The position numbers and the translations under genes are program-made. Below, piece by piece: positions 1-8,597 of a stretch of 64,000 bases of DNA. Source of the DNA: Paraliobacillus salinarum (GTDB taxonomy: Bacteria > Bacillota > Bacilli > Bacillales > Amphibacillaceae). The stretch's first letter is position 1; each line of letters opens with the position of its first letter. Below the pieces are notes generated by a model. That model searched no databases, was not told the origin of the DNA, and saw only the letters and a list, made by a program, of their open reading frames with translations. The stretch spans positions 1 through 64,000 of the forward strand of contig NZ_JACEFA010000009.1 in assembly GCF_014083865.1 (NCBI RefSeq), in the 5' to 3' direction.

Positions 1-197
1 ATAATTCGCCCATGGAGAACTTTTTTGGTTTACTAAAACAAGAGATGTATTACGGAGAGGCACTGTGCTCGTTTGAAGAATTAAAAAATAAAATTAAGGA
101 ACATATCAATTATTATAATAATAAGCGCATAAAGCAAAAATTAGCAGGCATGAGTCCAGTTCAATACCGAATTCACACCAGCCAATTAGCTGCTTAA
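1..197 (+). mobile_element. IS3-family transposase (OrfB), C-terminal fragment cut by window edge
   Basis: The open frame runs in from the left edge (the codons before the ATG at 12 are also open) and ends at TAA 195-197. The visible residues (NSPMENFFGLLK, then YYNNKRIKQKLAGMSPVQYR) match the end of IS3/IS150-group DDE integrases, including the final catalytic-domain Glu in MENFFGLLK and the terminal SPVQYR. The rest of the element lies outside the window, so completeness cannot be judged. A probable right terminal repeat follows at about 205-227. Confidence 0.85.
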
Positions 198-204
198 TAT
201 AATA

Positions 205-227
205 CTCTAACTTTTTGGGGTCACATC
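205..227 (+). repeat. Probable right end (terminal inverted repeat) of the IS3-family element
   Basis: Just after the transposase stop lies CTAACTTTTTGGGGTCACAT. The CTTTTTGGGGTCA core is typical of IS150-group right ends. The matching left end and the target duplication are outside the window, so the exact boundary is inferred. Confidence 0.55.
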
Positions 228-312
228 AAAAATGCAGTGCTTCTTGATTGTAAATTAAAGTTTTACGATAGGTGACGGAACCCATTATAACAAACAGTTT
301 CCTTTTTTGAAA

Positions 313-843
313 TTAATGATTTTCTTCGTACATAGCTGCTTCTTTTGTTTGATGAACCGTACCAAACGGATGCTCAGGCGGTGCATAAATCGAATATAGT
401 TTCAGTGGACAATTACCTGTATTCACAAGATTATGCCAAGCACCAGCTGGAATCATAATTGCATCTCCATCTGTTACATATTGTCTGAACTCTAACTGAT
501 TTGGCCCTTTGCCCATTAACACAAGTCCTTGACCTGCTTCTATTCGTAAAAACTGGTCTGTATTAGGGTGTGTTTCTAAACCAATATCTTCACCTACTCC
601 AATACACATTAACGTAACTTGCAGGTGTGTTCCTGTCCATATCGCAGTACGATAGGTGTTATTTCTTTTTGTAGCTTCCTCAATATTGACAACATAAGGA
701 CGACCACCAAAGTCTTGACACATCGATTGCATAGTATAAGGGTTAGCTTGCTGGTGGGAATGATTCCAATTCATATAGTTAGGATAAGCATTCATCATAG
801 GCATCCATTGATTTTGTTGATAAGCTGGGTAATTATAATACAC
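313..843 (-). CDS. Cupin-domain protein (short paralogue)
   Basis: This is a 176-residue single-domain cupin. The first cupin motif is seen as GLETHPNTDQFLRIEAGQG and the second as MIPAGAWHNLVNTG, so metal-ligand His residues are present. The Tyr/Asn/Gln/Met-rich N-terminus resembles that of spore-coat or surface-associated cupins. I place the start at GTG 841-843, directly after a GGAGGAG ribosome site. This gives an N-terminus of MYYNYP, matching the MYYVPY start of the paralogue at 16405. A further eight upstream codons are open but lie over the RBS. The substrate is unknown. The paralogue is longer by a C-terminal extension of about 90 residues. Confidence 0.85.
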   Translation of the reverse strand: MYYNYPAYQQNQWMPMMNAYPNYMNWNHSHQQANPYTMQSMCQDFGGRPYVVNIEEATKRNNTYRTAIWTGTHLQVTLMCIGVGEDIGLETHPNTDQFLRIEAGQGLVLMGKGPNQLEFRQYVTDGDAIMIPAGAWHNLVNTGNCPLKLYSIYAPPEHPFGTVHQTKEAAMYEENH

Positions 844-965
844 GCGTTCTCCTCCTCTTTTCTCCATTTCTATTTATCTTATGCAACTGCCTATGGAAAT
901 GGAAACAGATTAGAGGTAGATTGGGCGCAGGATCTTGCTAAATTGTTTATCTATAATCATACAAA

Positions 966-1000
966 TGAGCTTTATCATTTTAAATAGATGACAAAGCTCA
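966..1000 (-). terminator. Stem-loop terminator downstream of the DUF454 gene
   Basis: TGAGCTTTaTCAT (966-978) pairs with ATGAcAAAGCTCA (988-1000), with one mismatch. It lies 24 bases past the stop of the leftward DUF454 gene and is followed on that strand by a TTTG-rich tract. It may also stop transcription from the cupin side. Confidence 0.5.
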
Positions 1001-1023
1001 TTATTGAGTATATATGAAATTTT

Positions 1024-1401
1024 TTATTGTTTTATTGTACGAATATGAAAAACAAAGTAATAATGCTTATACAAAGCAATTAAAACTAATAGTATTTTCA
1101 ACCATAGATAATCAACGATAAAGATAGATAAAAGAATCATCGAATCAGCCATAATGTTAATATATATCTTTTTTCTAAGTGTGAGCGCCCTCTCTCTTAG
1201 AAACGGCTCTACTTCCTTCATGTATAGTTTCGTTCCCTTAAACCAAGTATCCAAGCGATCAGATCCTCTAAAAAAACAGATCGAAGCCAATATTAAAAAA
1301 GGAATACTAGGTAGCAATGGTAAAATAACACCTAGGAACCCTATCGTCATAAAAATAAAACCAAATAATATGTAAATTGCCTTTTTCAAAACTTGAAACA
1401 T
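1024..1401 (-). CDS. DUF454 (YbaN-like) inner-membrane protein
   Basis: This small integral membrane protein has about 125 residues. A long hydrophobic block near the N-terminus contains the family signature GVILPLLPSIPFLILA followed by CFFRGS, and a second hydrophobic region lies near the C-terminus. That pattern is typical of DUF454/YbaN, whose function is not established. Three ATG codons follow a GAGGAG site. The third (1399-1401) has the best spacing of 7 bases, so the start could be 3 or 6 bases upstream. The gene appears monocistronic between two hairpins. Confidence 0.8.
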   Translation of the reverse strand: MFQVLKKAIYILFGFIFMTIGFLGVILPLLPSIPFLILASICFFRGSDRLDTWFKGTKLYMKEVEPFLRERALTLRKKIYINIMADSMILLSIFIVDYLWLKILLVLIALYKHYYFVFHIRTIKQ

Positions 1402-1517
1402 CATCATACTCCTCAATAAAACACTCTATTTACTATCAAGTATAATGAATTTACGCTAACAATGCTACTCAACCATTTTTAAAAATGCTTTTGTTTTTCC
1501 TCTTAGTATTTTTTAAA

Positions 1518-1547
1518 AATCCTCTTAGTATTTCTACTAAGAGGATT
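1518..1547 (-). terminator. Rho-independent terminator of the FMN-binding-type lipoprotein gene
   Basis: A perfect 13-bp stem, AATCCTCTTAGTA / TACTAAGAGGATT, with a 4-base loop is followed by TTTTT on the minus strand. It sits 45 bases downstream of the stop at 1592. The arm sequence is partly repeated at about 1498-1514. Confidence 0.8.
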
Positions 1548-1591
1548 AAGTTATTTTCTGAAAAATATTTATTTATTCTTACACTCACGTT

Positions 1592-2506
1592 CTATAAAAC
1601 ACCATCATTTTGCATTTCTGCTAAAAGCTCTTCAGCTAGACGCAGATAATTATCCCAAGCTGTATTTCTTGTTGTATAGCCACTTGCAGCATAGTCACCT
1701 GATTCACCAATTGCAGGAAGATCAGAAAGGTCTAATAAATCCTGTTTTTCAACAACGCTCTCATTTAAAGCATCCATCTGAACATTAAAGCCAATACGTG
1801 AAGGCTCATGGTATTCTACGCTTTGATATTTAGATTGTCGATAAAATCGTTTTAATGCTGGATCTTCAATCTCATTTGGTGAATCAGCAAAAATTTCGTC
1901 GTATGACACAGAAATTATTTTCTTATCACTTACTACTACCTTTAGTAAACCAGTAAGTCCACCATCTAACTCTTCTGCGATGCTATAATATTTTTGATCA
2001 GATGGCTGATCTAATGTAGGTTCAATCTTTTCTGCTAGAGGTACCATTGCTTGATTAATACTATTAGATGCTCCAGATACTACATCAAACTCTCCTGTAA
2101 TTCGTTGTTCATCTTCCATTTGTTGTTCAACTTTTACAACACTTTGAATCCAAGCAGCACCCTTCTTCTCACCCATAGAGAAGTTGTACTCAGACATACG
2201 TTTCGGCACATCTTGGAAATAACGGTGGTAATAGTTCGGTCTTGTTTGCTCATTAAACTCCACATGTGCTATTTCCCCATTATTTGTAACAACTTCCAAT
2301 TGACCTAAGTGGCCTTGTCTAAAGCGTTCTTCCGCATAATAGTAATCACCCTTAGTAATTCCCAGTTCTGGCTGTATGCTCCACTCTAAATCTGTTTGTT
2401 CCTCTCCAGCAGTCGCTTCTTCGTCCTCGCCTGAACAAGCTGCCAATAAAGCAACAAGTAGCATAATGCTAAATAAACTTGCTAGTCTTGATTTGGTTAA
2501 ATTCAT
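1592..2506 (-). CDS. Lipoprotein with FMN-binding-type motif
   Basis: This 304-residue protein has a lipoprotein signal peptide with lipobox LLAAC followed by an acidic spacer. The body holds two similar segments of about 110 residues (GQLEVVTNNGEI and GLLKVVVSDKKI), like a duplicated FMN-binding fold. The first ends in DVVSGASNSI, which fits the D-x-x-S-G-A-[ST] consensus for covalent flavinylation. The second copy lacks it. Listeria PplA has a similar two-domain layout, but family assignment here is by motif only. The start is ATG 2504-2506 behind AAAGGAGAGG; the longer frame lacks an RBS. The two-component pair at 2617-5377 lies upstream on the same strand, so co-regulation is possible. 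Confidence 0.65.
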   Translation of the reverse strand: MNLTKSRLASLFSIMLLVALLAACSGEDEEATAGEEQTDLEWSIQPELGITKGDYYYAEERFRQGHLGQLEVVTNNGEIAHVEFNEQTRPNYYHRYFQDVPKRMSEYNFSMGEKKGAAWIQSVVKVEQQMEDEQRITGEFDVVSGASNSINQAMVPLAEKIEPTLDQPSDQKYYSIAEELDGGLTGLLKVVVSDKKIISVSYDEIFADSPNEIEDPALKRFYRQSKYQSVEYHEPSRIGFNVQMDALNESVVEKQDLLDLSDLPAIGESGDYAASGYTTRNTAWDNYLRLAEELLAEMQNDGVL

Positions 2507-2616
2507 ATGTACCTCTCCTTTTTTATGACTGAAAGTTTGTGATATATTTAACATACTTGATCATAAGGAAAGGCACAATGTAAGAACTAAGGATTAAACC
2601 CTCATAAAATACAGAT

Positions 2617-3723
2617 TCAATGTTCATCAATTATTTGACAGTTTTTAAATGCTACTGGAGAGTATCCAGTATATCTTTTGAAAATCTTTGAAAAGTATTC
2701 TACATTTTTATAACCTAATTGATCTGCTATTTCATAGTTCTTTAAACCATCTTTTAATAAAAGCAGTTTTGCTTTCTCTATTTTTGTCATCATTATATAA
2801 TTTTTTACTGTTATACCTGTCTCTTGCTTAAAAAGATTTCCTATATAATTTTTCGTAAGGAACAAAGCTTGTGCAATGTTACCCATATTAATTTCTTTGT
2901 CCATATTATTCAGTACATAATGACAAACTTGTTCTACAGTCGGACATGAATATGACTGATAGATAAGACGTTTAATGATTGAAACACAATATTCTACTCT
3001 TTTCATCAATTTTTCTTGTATCATTTCAAGTGTTTGGTAATGCGTCAAGCTTATACTACTATGGGAATTCATATCTAAAAATTGATCTATCCAACTATAT
3101 TCTCCTTTTAAGTGAGAAAAAAGATCCCTATAAAATTTTTCTAGCAGCAGTGCGGTCTTCAACCGATCATTATCTAATGTTGTAAAGGCATCTTCTACAA
3201 TACTTTTCATTAAATCAACAGCTTCCATATTTCCCTTTTTAACTAATTCAATCATGACATGTAACTGTGCTGTGGGATAAAATAAAGTTGTTTGCTCTGT
3301 TAATTTGTTCTCTAAAGTTTGAATGTGCGTTTGCACTTGATTGCTTTTTTCCAACTTACTTTTAACCTTATTTAATAGTTCTTCTAACCCTTCTTCACTT
3401 ACTGGTTTTACTAGATAATTAAAAATACCATTTTCAATCGCCTGCTTTGCATAATCAAACTCGCTGTGTTCACTTAAAAAAACTACACATTTCGCTAAAT
3501 CATTTTGTTGCACCTCTTTTAAGAGCTCAACACCATTTATTCGAGGCATTCCTATGTCAGTTATTAGTAAATCAACAGGAGCTTGTTGTAGTTTTTCAAG
3601 TGCATCTTGTCCATCTTCTGCTTCAGCAATAATGCTAAAATTAGAATCTTCTCCCCATAATGGAAGTCTTTTTATCTGTCTTCTTATAATTTCCATGTCA
3701 TCTACAATCATTACCTTGAACAT
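2617..3723 (-). CDS. Response regulator, REC plus AraC-type HTH (YesN-like)
   Basis: This 368-residue protein has an N-terminal receiver domain (MIVDDMEII; phospho-acceptor D56 in LLITDIGMP; Lys in LVKPVSE). A helical linker follows. The last ~100 residues form a double helix-turn-helix of the AraC family, with the hallmark GYKNVEYFSKIFKRYTGYSP. The start is ATG 3721-3723 behind GGGTGAC, directly opening the receiver fold; the longer frame upstream overlaps the kinase gene. The gene lies 19 bases downstream of the histidine kinase stop and is almost certainly its partner. Its targets are unknown; the adjacent lipoprotein gene is a candidate. Confidence 0.92.
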   Translation of the reverse strand: MFKVMIVDDMEIIRRQIKRLPLWGEDSNFSIIAEAEDGQDALEKLQQAPVDLLITDIGMPRINGVELLKEVQQNDLAKCVVFLSEHSEFDYAKQAIENGIFNYLVKPVSEEGLEELLNKVKSKLEKSNQVQTHIQTLENKLTEQTTLFYPTAQLHVMIELVKKGNMEAVDLMKSIVEDAFTTLDNDRLKTALLLEKFYRDLFSHLKGEYSWIDQFLDMNSHSSISLTHYQTLEMIQEKLMKRVEYCVSIIKRLIYQSYSCPTVEQVCHYVLNNMDKEINMGNIAQALFLTKNYIGNLFKQETGITVKNYIMMTKIEKAKLLLLKDGLKNYEIADQLGYKNVEYFSKIFKRYTGYSPVAFKNCQIIDEH

Positions 3724-3742
3724 TGTTGTCACCCTCTTTATG

Positions 3743-5377
3743 TTAATCGTTGATGAAAGGTATCGTGAAATACAGTGTTGCCCCTTGATTCTCTTCCCCT
3801 TCAATCCAAACATTACCACCGTGTTTTTGAATAATTTTTTTTATTGTAGCAAGACCAATACCTGTCCCTTCAAAATCGTTCGTACGGTGCAACCGTTGAA
3901 ATACATGAAAAAGTTTATCCGAATACTTCATATTAAATCCGATACCATTATCTTTAATGTAAAAAATGTAGGCATTACCAGTTTTTTTGCAACCTACTGT
4001 GATTTGAATGGTTTCTTTATTTCTCGAAAACTTAATTGCATTGGATATTCCGTTTGACATGACTTGTTTAAAAAGTGTGTTATCGACAGAGATTGTTGGG
4101 AACTCACCTTCAAATTTTAATTGTATATTGGATGTTGATGCTACAAACTTTTGCTCATTAAAAACCGTGCTCACTATATTCTTTACATCTATTTGTTCTT
4201 TTTTTAATGTAGCCTTTGATGTTATAGCATACTCTAATAATCTATTAGTTAAACAAATCATATTTTTACTTATGTCCTGTATAGATTCGATCATCTCATT
4301 TGCATCATTATTCAGGGCTCGACCATAGTCCTCTTGCATCATTGTGCTGTATCCTTCAATTGCTCTAAGAGGAGATTTAAGATCGTGCGAAATGGTATAG
4401 GCAAAACCCTCTAATTCAGAAACAGTAGTTTCTAATTCAGCAGTTCTATTTGCAATCCGTTGTTCTAACCCTTCATTTAAAGCTTTAATTTCCGTTACTG
4501 CATTTTCAAGTTGTTTTTCTCTAATTCTTAAATCATCTTGTACTTCGAGCATTCTCTGGACATACCGAACCGTAATTCCACCCATGATGAAAAATAAGAT
4601 AGTAGTAAGTAAGAAAGTAATCTTTGTTTTTTCGTTGGGATGCAATAACCAATACAGTATGTGATGTTGATCAATAATATAGTTGTGAATTGCAAGAATA
4701 ACAAGTGCGAAACTTAATCCAAAAAGTACAATAGTTATCATAATTTTAGTATTATGTTTAGCACTATTGGTAGTTTTAAGCCTGAAAAATTTCCTTACAA
4801 ATGGTAAGAGAAGTAACGCATCACAAAGCGCCAAAAAAATAGATTCTACAATGATTCCCTTAATTGCAAACAATAAGAGCAATTCATTATCAATGCTTGT
4901 TATGATGTCTGTGTTCCAAACAGGTGGTTGGATATTGTTTAAGCGAATCAGTAGTGGAAAAATAAACAAATAAATTAGCATACGTAGAATAATGTAAACA
5001 AACTGCAGAAAATAAATATTAAAGTAAATACTTTTACTTTTCTCTCTTTTTTGGGAGCCATAACCATGTATAATAATCCACAAACACAAAGAGATAGCCG
5101 GAACCAATGATGCCCATCCATTATAGCTTCCTAAAATAAAAGGATATACAATTACTAAGCCCAAAATTATGCTTACTACACCAAATTTTATGCCCCACGC
5201 TAGAGATACTAATAGTGGCAATATAAGACTCCATGTAAAGTTAACTGAAAATCCGTTAAAGTCAAAACTACTTGATAGAAATATCCCAATAAAACCAAAA
5301 AAACCCATCGCTACTGAGACAAAAATTTTATATAAACTAATATCTTTCAACTGATTGACGTACATATTTTTAATCAT
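3743..5377 (-). CDS. Multi-pass membrane sensor histidine kinase
   Basis: This 544-residue kinase has about seven hydrophobic segments over the first ~270 residues with short loops, so its signal is probably sensed in the membrane. A coiled coil follows (REKQLENAVTEIKALNE to LETTVSELEGF). The dimerisation box is ISHDLKSPLRAIEGY with phospho-acceptor H331. The ATPase domain shows the N-box NGISNAIKFS, G1 DNGIGFN, the F-box region VFQRLHR and G2 GTGIGLATIKK. The HDLKSPLRAIEGY form is that of the phytochrome-like HisKA group. The start is ATG 5375-5377 behind AGGAG with 9-base spacing. Its partner regulator follows 19 bases downstream. Confidence 0.9.
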   Translation of the reverse strand: MIKNMYVNQLKDISLYKIFVSVAMGFFGFIGIFLSSSFDFNGFSVNFTWSLILPLLVSLAWGIKFGVVSIILGLVIVYPFILGSYNGWASLVPAISLCLWIIIHGYGSQKREKSKSIYFNIYFLQFVYIILRMLIYLFIFPLLIRLNNIQPPVWNTDIITSIDNELLLLFAIKGIIVESIFLALCDALLLLPFVRKFFRLKTTNSAKHNTKIMITIVLFGLSFALVILAIHNYIIDQHHILYWLLHPNEKTKITFLLTTILFFIMGGITVRYVQRMLEVQDDLRIREKQLENAVTEIKALNEGLEQRIANRTAELETTVSELEGFAYTISHDLKSPLRAIEGYSTMMQEDYGRALNNDANEMIESIQDISKNMICLTNRLLEYAITSKATLKKEQIDVKNIVSTVFNEQKFVASTSNIQLKFEGEFPTISVDNTLFKQVMSNGISNAIKFSRNKETIQITVGCKKTGNAYIFYIKDNGIGFNMKYSDKLFHVFQRLHRTNDFEGTGIGLATIKKIIQKHGGNVWIEGEENQGATLYFTIPFIND

Positions 5378-5656
5378 TTTAGTAATCTCCTAGATGTTAT
5401 TGTCCATGCAATTAAATTATTTGCGCGTTTTTTGTGAATTTATTCACAATTATACTTATAAGGATTAGAAGGTTTGTCCCCATTTCCCATTTAAAAACTT
5501 CCTACAAAAGAACAGTTAATCTTTCTATTATTTTAACGTCATACAAGATAGTAAATCAAGGTGGTTTAGTATATAGCTAAAATAAGGTAACAATTGTAAT
5601 TTTCATCATTAATTTTATAAAAGCTTAATTAATCGATTGATATGACAAAAGACTAA

Positions 5657-5685
5657 TTGAAATTAAATGGGGGCTATAATATAAT
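5657..5685 (+). promoter_or_regulatory. SigA-type promoter of the TetR regulator gene
   Basis: TTGAAA at 5657-5662 and TATAAT at 5680-5685 are separated by 17 bases, a near-consensus vegetative promoter. A second TATAAT overlaps at 5675. The operator palindrome begins three bases past the -10 box. Confidence 0.75.
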
Positions 5686-5687
5686 AT

Positions 5688-5705
5688 ATAGACCAGTCGG
5701 TTTAT
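5688..5705 (+). promoter_or_regulatory. TetR-family operator, site 1
   Basis: ATAGACC-AGTC-GGTTTAT is an 18-bp inverted repeat matching at 6 of 7 positions. It resembles the AGACC-N4-GGTCT operators of LmrA/YxaF-type TetR proteins. It covers the expected transcription start, so autorepression is inferred. The core TAGACCAGTC recurs inverted in site 2. Confidence 0.7.
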
Positions 5706-5723
5706 GAATGGAGAGATATAATA

Positions 5724-6296
5724 ATGAAAGTCAAAGAAAACGCAAAAGTAAAATTATTAAAAACTGCTTCTCGGCTTTTTCAGTTGCAAGGTTATCATGG
5801 TACAGGTTTAAATCAGATTACAAAAGAAAGCGGTGCTCCTAAAGGGTCTTTATATTATCACTTTCCAAATGGTAAAGAACAACTCGCATTAGAGTCAGTT
5901 AAATTCACTGCTGAGTCTGTTGCAGAACAAATAGCAGTAGGATTGCAGCAATCAACGGAGCCAGTAAAAGCAATTCAAGATTTTATTAATGACTTGGCAG
6001 ATCGTTTTACTAAAGAAAGCGCTAAAGATGGAATTCCAATTGCCGCTATTGCTCTAGAAACTTCACTTACAAGCGAAACATTAAGAAAAGCTTGCCAAAC
6101 TGCTTATGGAAGTTACCAAGCTATTTTCACTAAAAAATTAATGGACGCAGGTTTTGACGAACCAAAAGCTAAACAGCTAGGTGTTTTTATAAATGCAACA
6201 ATTGAGGGGGCTTTTCTTTTGTCATTTACTACAGGGAACAGTCAACCGTTGCAAATAGCTGCACAACAAATCCCAATCCTTTTAAAAAGAAGTTAA
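5724..6296 (+). CDS. TetR/AcrR-family repressor (LmrA/YxaF-like)
   Basis: This 190-residue protein has an N-terminal helix-turn-helix, visible as GYHGTGLNQITKESGAPKGS then LYYHFPNGKEQL. That is the signature of the YxaF/LmrA branch of TetR regulators. The C-terminal ligand domain contains IPIAAIALE, also typical of this branch. The start is ATG 5724 behind a GGAGAG site. Operator-like palindromes lie both in its own promoter and just before the oxidoreductase gene 72 bases downstream. It probably represses both genes and releases DNA on binding an organic ligand, which is not known. Confidence 0.88.
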   Translation: MKVKENAKVKLLKTASRLFQLQGYHGTGLNQITKESGAPKGSLYYHFPNGKEQLALESVKFTAESVAEQIAVGLQQSTEPVKAIQDFINDLADRFTKESAKDGIPIAAIALETSLTSETLRKACQTAYGSYQAIFTKKLMDAGFDEPKAKQLGVFINATIEGAFLLSFTTGNSQPLQIAAQQIPILLKRS

Positions 6297-6310
6297 ATTT
6301 ATTGTTTATT

Positions 6311-6328
6311 ATATAGACTGGTCTAATA
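6311..6328 (+). promoter_or_regulatory. TetR-family operator, site 2
   Basis: ATATAGACTGGTCTAATA holds the perfect inverted repeat TAGAC-TG-GTCTA. It shares GACTGGTCTA with the reverse complement of site 1. It lies between the regulator and the NmrA-like gene, 40 bases before that start, which ties both genes to one regulator. Confidence 0.6.
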
Positions 6329-6368
6329 AAAAACAGTTACATAATTAATTGCAGAAAGAAGGATGAAA

Positions 6369-7223
6369 ATGAAAGTACTAGTCACAGGTGCTTCTGGAAA
6401 TGTAGGTCAATATGTTACAAAAGCATTAATAGATAAAGGAGAACAAGTAGTTGTAGCAGGGACAAACATTAAAAAATTAGCACGTATGTTTAATAGTGAT
6501 GTTGATTCTGTTTTACTTGATTTCACAAAAAAAGATACTTTCGATAATGCGCTTAAAAACGTAGACAGAGTATTTTTAATGAGGCCACCTCACCTTGGAA
6601 AAGCAGAAGATATGTATCCTTTTATCGATGCTATGAAACGTCATCAAATAAAACTGGTATCCTTTTTATCTTTAATGGGAATTGAATCGAATCCAATTCC
6701 TCCGCACTATAAGATCGAAAAATATCTTGAATCATCTGATATTCCTTTTGCCCATGTTCGTCCTGGTTTTTTTATGCAAAACTTGTCCGGAATTCACTCG
6801 GTGGAAATTAGGGAAAAGAATGAGGTTTTTGTTCCGGCAGGTAATAGTAAAACAAGTTTTATAGATGCTAAAGACATCGGTCTAGCTATAGCAACCGTAT
6901 TAAATAACTCAGACATTCACAAAAATACTACGCATACAATCACTGGTGCAGAGGCTTTAGATTATTATCAGATTGCAGAAAAACTTAGTGAAATTACAGG
7001 AAGAGAAATTTCATACACTAAACCTGGATATTTAAAATATAGAAAGTACTATATCAATAATAGAGGACTTCCTAAAGCATATGTAGATGTAACCGTAGCA
7101 TTATATTTTATGACAAGGATCGGTACAGCAAAAAAAGTAACAGATGACTTTTTTAAGTTGACTGGGAAAAAGCCAAGGACTTTCGAAACCTTCGCGCTTG
7201 AACACCTAAGCTGCTTCCAATAA
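6369..7223 (+). CDS. NmrA-like NAD(P)-binding oxidoreductase
   Basis: This 284-residue protein belongs to the atypical short-chain dehydrogenase group. The N-terminal nucleotide-binding motif VTGASGNVGQYV (GxxGxxG) is clear, and HVRPGFFMQNL and GAEALDYYQIAEKLSEITG are typical of NmrA/YtfG (quinone oxidoreductase 2)-like proteins. The start at ATG 6369 has AAGAAGG six bases upstream, whereas the ATG at 6363 touches the RBS. Such genes often sit beside TetR regulators and are induced by quinones or electrophiles. That role is inferred here. Confidence 0.82.
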   Translation: MKVLVTGASGNVGQYVTKALIDKGEQVVVAGTNIKKLARMFNSDVDSVLLDFTKKDTFDNALKNVDRVFLMRPPHLGKAEDMYPFIDAMKRHQIKLVSFLSLMGIESNPIPPHYKIEKYLESSDIPFAHVRPGFFMQNLSGIHSVEIREKNEVFVPAGNSKTSFIDAKDIGLAIATVLNNSDIHKNTTHTITGAEALDYYQIAEKLSEITGREISYTKPGYLKYRKYYINNRGLPKAYVDVTVALYFMTRIGTAKKVTDDFFKLTGKKPRTFETFALEHLSCFQ

Positions 7224-7226
7224 ACA

Positions 7227-7263
7227 AAATGGGACATTGGGGTCAGACCCTTTTGTCCCATTT
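7227..7263. repeat. Dispersed GGGGTC-centred palindrome, copy 1
   Basis: AAATGGGACA (7227-7236) pairs with TGTCCCATTT (7254-7263), and the centre holds the perfect GGGTC-A-GACCC. It sits between convergent genes and could act as a bidirectional terminator. The same sequence family recurs at 8506, 10164 and 10839. Confidence 0.8.
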
Positions 7264-7269
7264 CTACAA

Positions 7270-8487
7270 TTATAATTCTCCTGATGTTATATTTCCTTTA
7301 TACATAACTGCCTTCCGATTAGGAATTCGTGCTATAGCTTCTGCGGAACAAGTAGCATCCAAAAACACAATATTAGCATCGTCTCCTACTTTAGGCCATT
7401 GACGATCTCCTTTATTATCTAAAGGCATTTTCCCCTCTGTGATAAAGCCTAGTGCTCTTGTCAACGAATACTCATCAATCCAACCAAATTTTTCTGCCAT
7501 TCGACTTGCTCTTTGTAGAAGATCCCCACTACCAAAAGGACTCCAATGATCGTTAATATTATCATTAACAATATGAACTTTAACTCCCTTTTCATGAAGT
7601 AACGGAATTGGCGGAGAGGGTACATCTATTGGTACTGTTGTAGCTACGCTAATTTGTTGTTCTACCATATATTCAGCCAACTCACTTACTTCCTCTATAG
7701 AACTTTCCCCCATACAATACGCGTGACTAATATTGACTCGCCCTTTCCAATTTGCTTCCTCTACCATTTGAGTAAGTCGTTTAATTGTATATAGACCTAG
7801 TGAGCCACCATCATGTAAATGTATATCTACATCGGCATTGAATTCTACTGCAATATCCATCATTTTTTCTAGAGATGCTTCAATATTGTTATCGATGGTA
7901 GCTGGATCTAATCCACCTACTACTTTCATACCATTTCGCATCGCGTCTTTCATTAGGCTTGCAGAATTACTTCTTAATAACCCATGTTGCGGAAAAGCTA
8001 CTAATTCATAATTCAATTTATCTTTATATTCGTCTAAAGCATTTCTAACCCTTTCCATATTACCCAATCCTATAACAGGGTCTACATTACAATGGACGCG
8101 AGCAGAAGTTACTCCGTTGTCTGTAATCAACTGTAACAAGCTCTTCGCTCGTTCCGTTGTATGTGTTAGAAATTCAGGGAGAAATTCTACTTCCTCTTTT
8201 ATCCGATCAAAAACACCACGAAAAGGTGTGCTTGCCTTCCATGGCCCCCCAAAATGTCCTTTATCTAAATGAATATGCTTTTCTGTAAAAGAAGGTAATG
8301 CCAATGATTGCTTAGCATCTATAACAGGTATATCACCCGATTCCAATTCACCTTTTTTAATGGCGACAACTTTACCATCTTTAATTAATAAGTGCTCTAC
8401 TGTTTTCTGCGTAGAAACAATCTCATTATCTTTATACACAAAACCATTCTCTAACAAAACATTGCTTAACCAAAACTGATTATCCAT
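7270..8487 (-). CDS. Amidohydrolase, cytosine-deaminase-like
   Basis: This 405-residue protein is a metal-dependent hydrolase of the amidohydrolase superfamily. Visible metal and catalytic motifs are TEKHIHLDK near the start of the barrel, DIHLHDGGS in the middle, and IVNDNINDHW late in the chain. The pattern fits the cytosine deaminase / N-isopropylammelide hydrolase branch, which hydrolyses amino groups on nitrogen heterocycles. The substrate cannot be told from sequence. The start is ATG 8485-8487 behind GAAAGGAG. The gene is flanked on both sides by copies of the GGGGTC palindrome, so it is transcribed alone or arrived separately. Confidence 0.82.
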   Translation of the reverse strand: MDNQFWLSNVLLENGFVYKDNEIVSTQKTVEHLLIKDGKVVAIKKGELESGDIPVIDAKQSLALPSFTEKHIHLDKGHFGGPWKASTPFRGVFDRIKEEVEFLPEFLTHTTERAKSLLQLITDNGVTSARVHCNVDPVIGLGNMERVRNALDEYKDKLNYELVAFPQHGLLRSNSASLMKDAMRNGMKVVGGLDPATIDNNIEASLEKMMDIAVEFNADVDIHLHDGGSLGLYTIKRLTQMVEEANWKGRVNISHAYCMGESSIEEVSELAEYMVEQQISVATTVPIDVPSPPIPLLHEKGVKVHIVNDNINDHWSPFGSGDLLQRASRMAEKFGWIDEYSLTRALGFITEGKMPLDNKGDRQWPKVGDDANIVFLDATCSAEAIARIPNRKAVMYKGNITSGEL

Positions 8488-8505
8488 ACTCGACTCCTTT
8501 CAAAA

Positions 8506-8535
8506 ATGGACAAGGAGTTAGACCCCTTGTCTCAA
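8506..8535. repeat. Dispersed GGGGTC-centred palindrome, copy 2 (degenerate)
   Basis: The sequence ATGGACAAGGAGTTAGACCC continued by CTTGTCTCA keeps the outer ACAAGG/CCTTGT pairing and the GACCCC half. The other half is mutated. It lies just upstream of the amidohydrolase RBS. Confidence 0.5.
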
Positions 8536-8597
8536 TTAACGATGTAATTTAAAATTATAATGGATAAACCATAGATTAACAACTCCAACTCAACTCT

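Noticed and set aside
619-987. Plus-strand ORF of 122 codons opposite the first cupin gene
   Set aside because: It is antisense to a gene with clear cupin motifs, lacks an RBS and has an unlikely composition.
2507-2554. Longer start for the FMN-binding-type lipoprotein
   Set aside because: It would place 16 residues before the lipoprotein signal peptide and has no RBS.
3554-4057. Plus-strand ORF of 167 codons opposite the response regulator and kinase
   Set aside because: It overlaps two well-supported genes on the other strand and shows no family motif.
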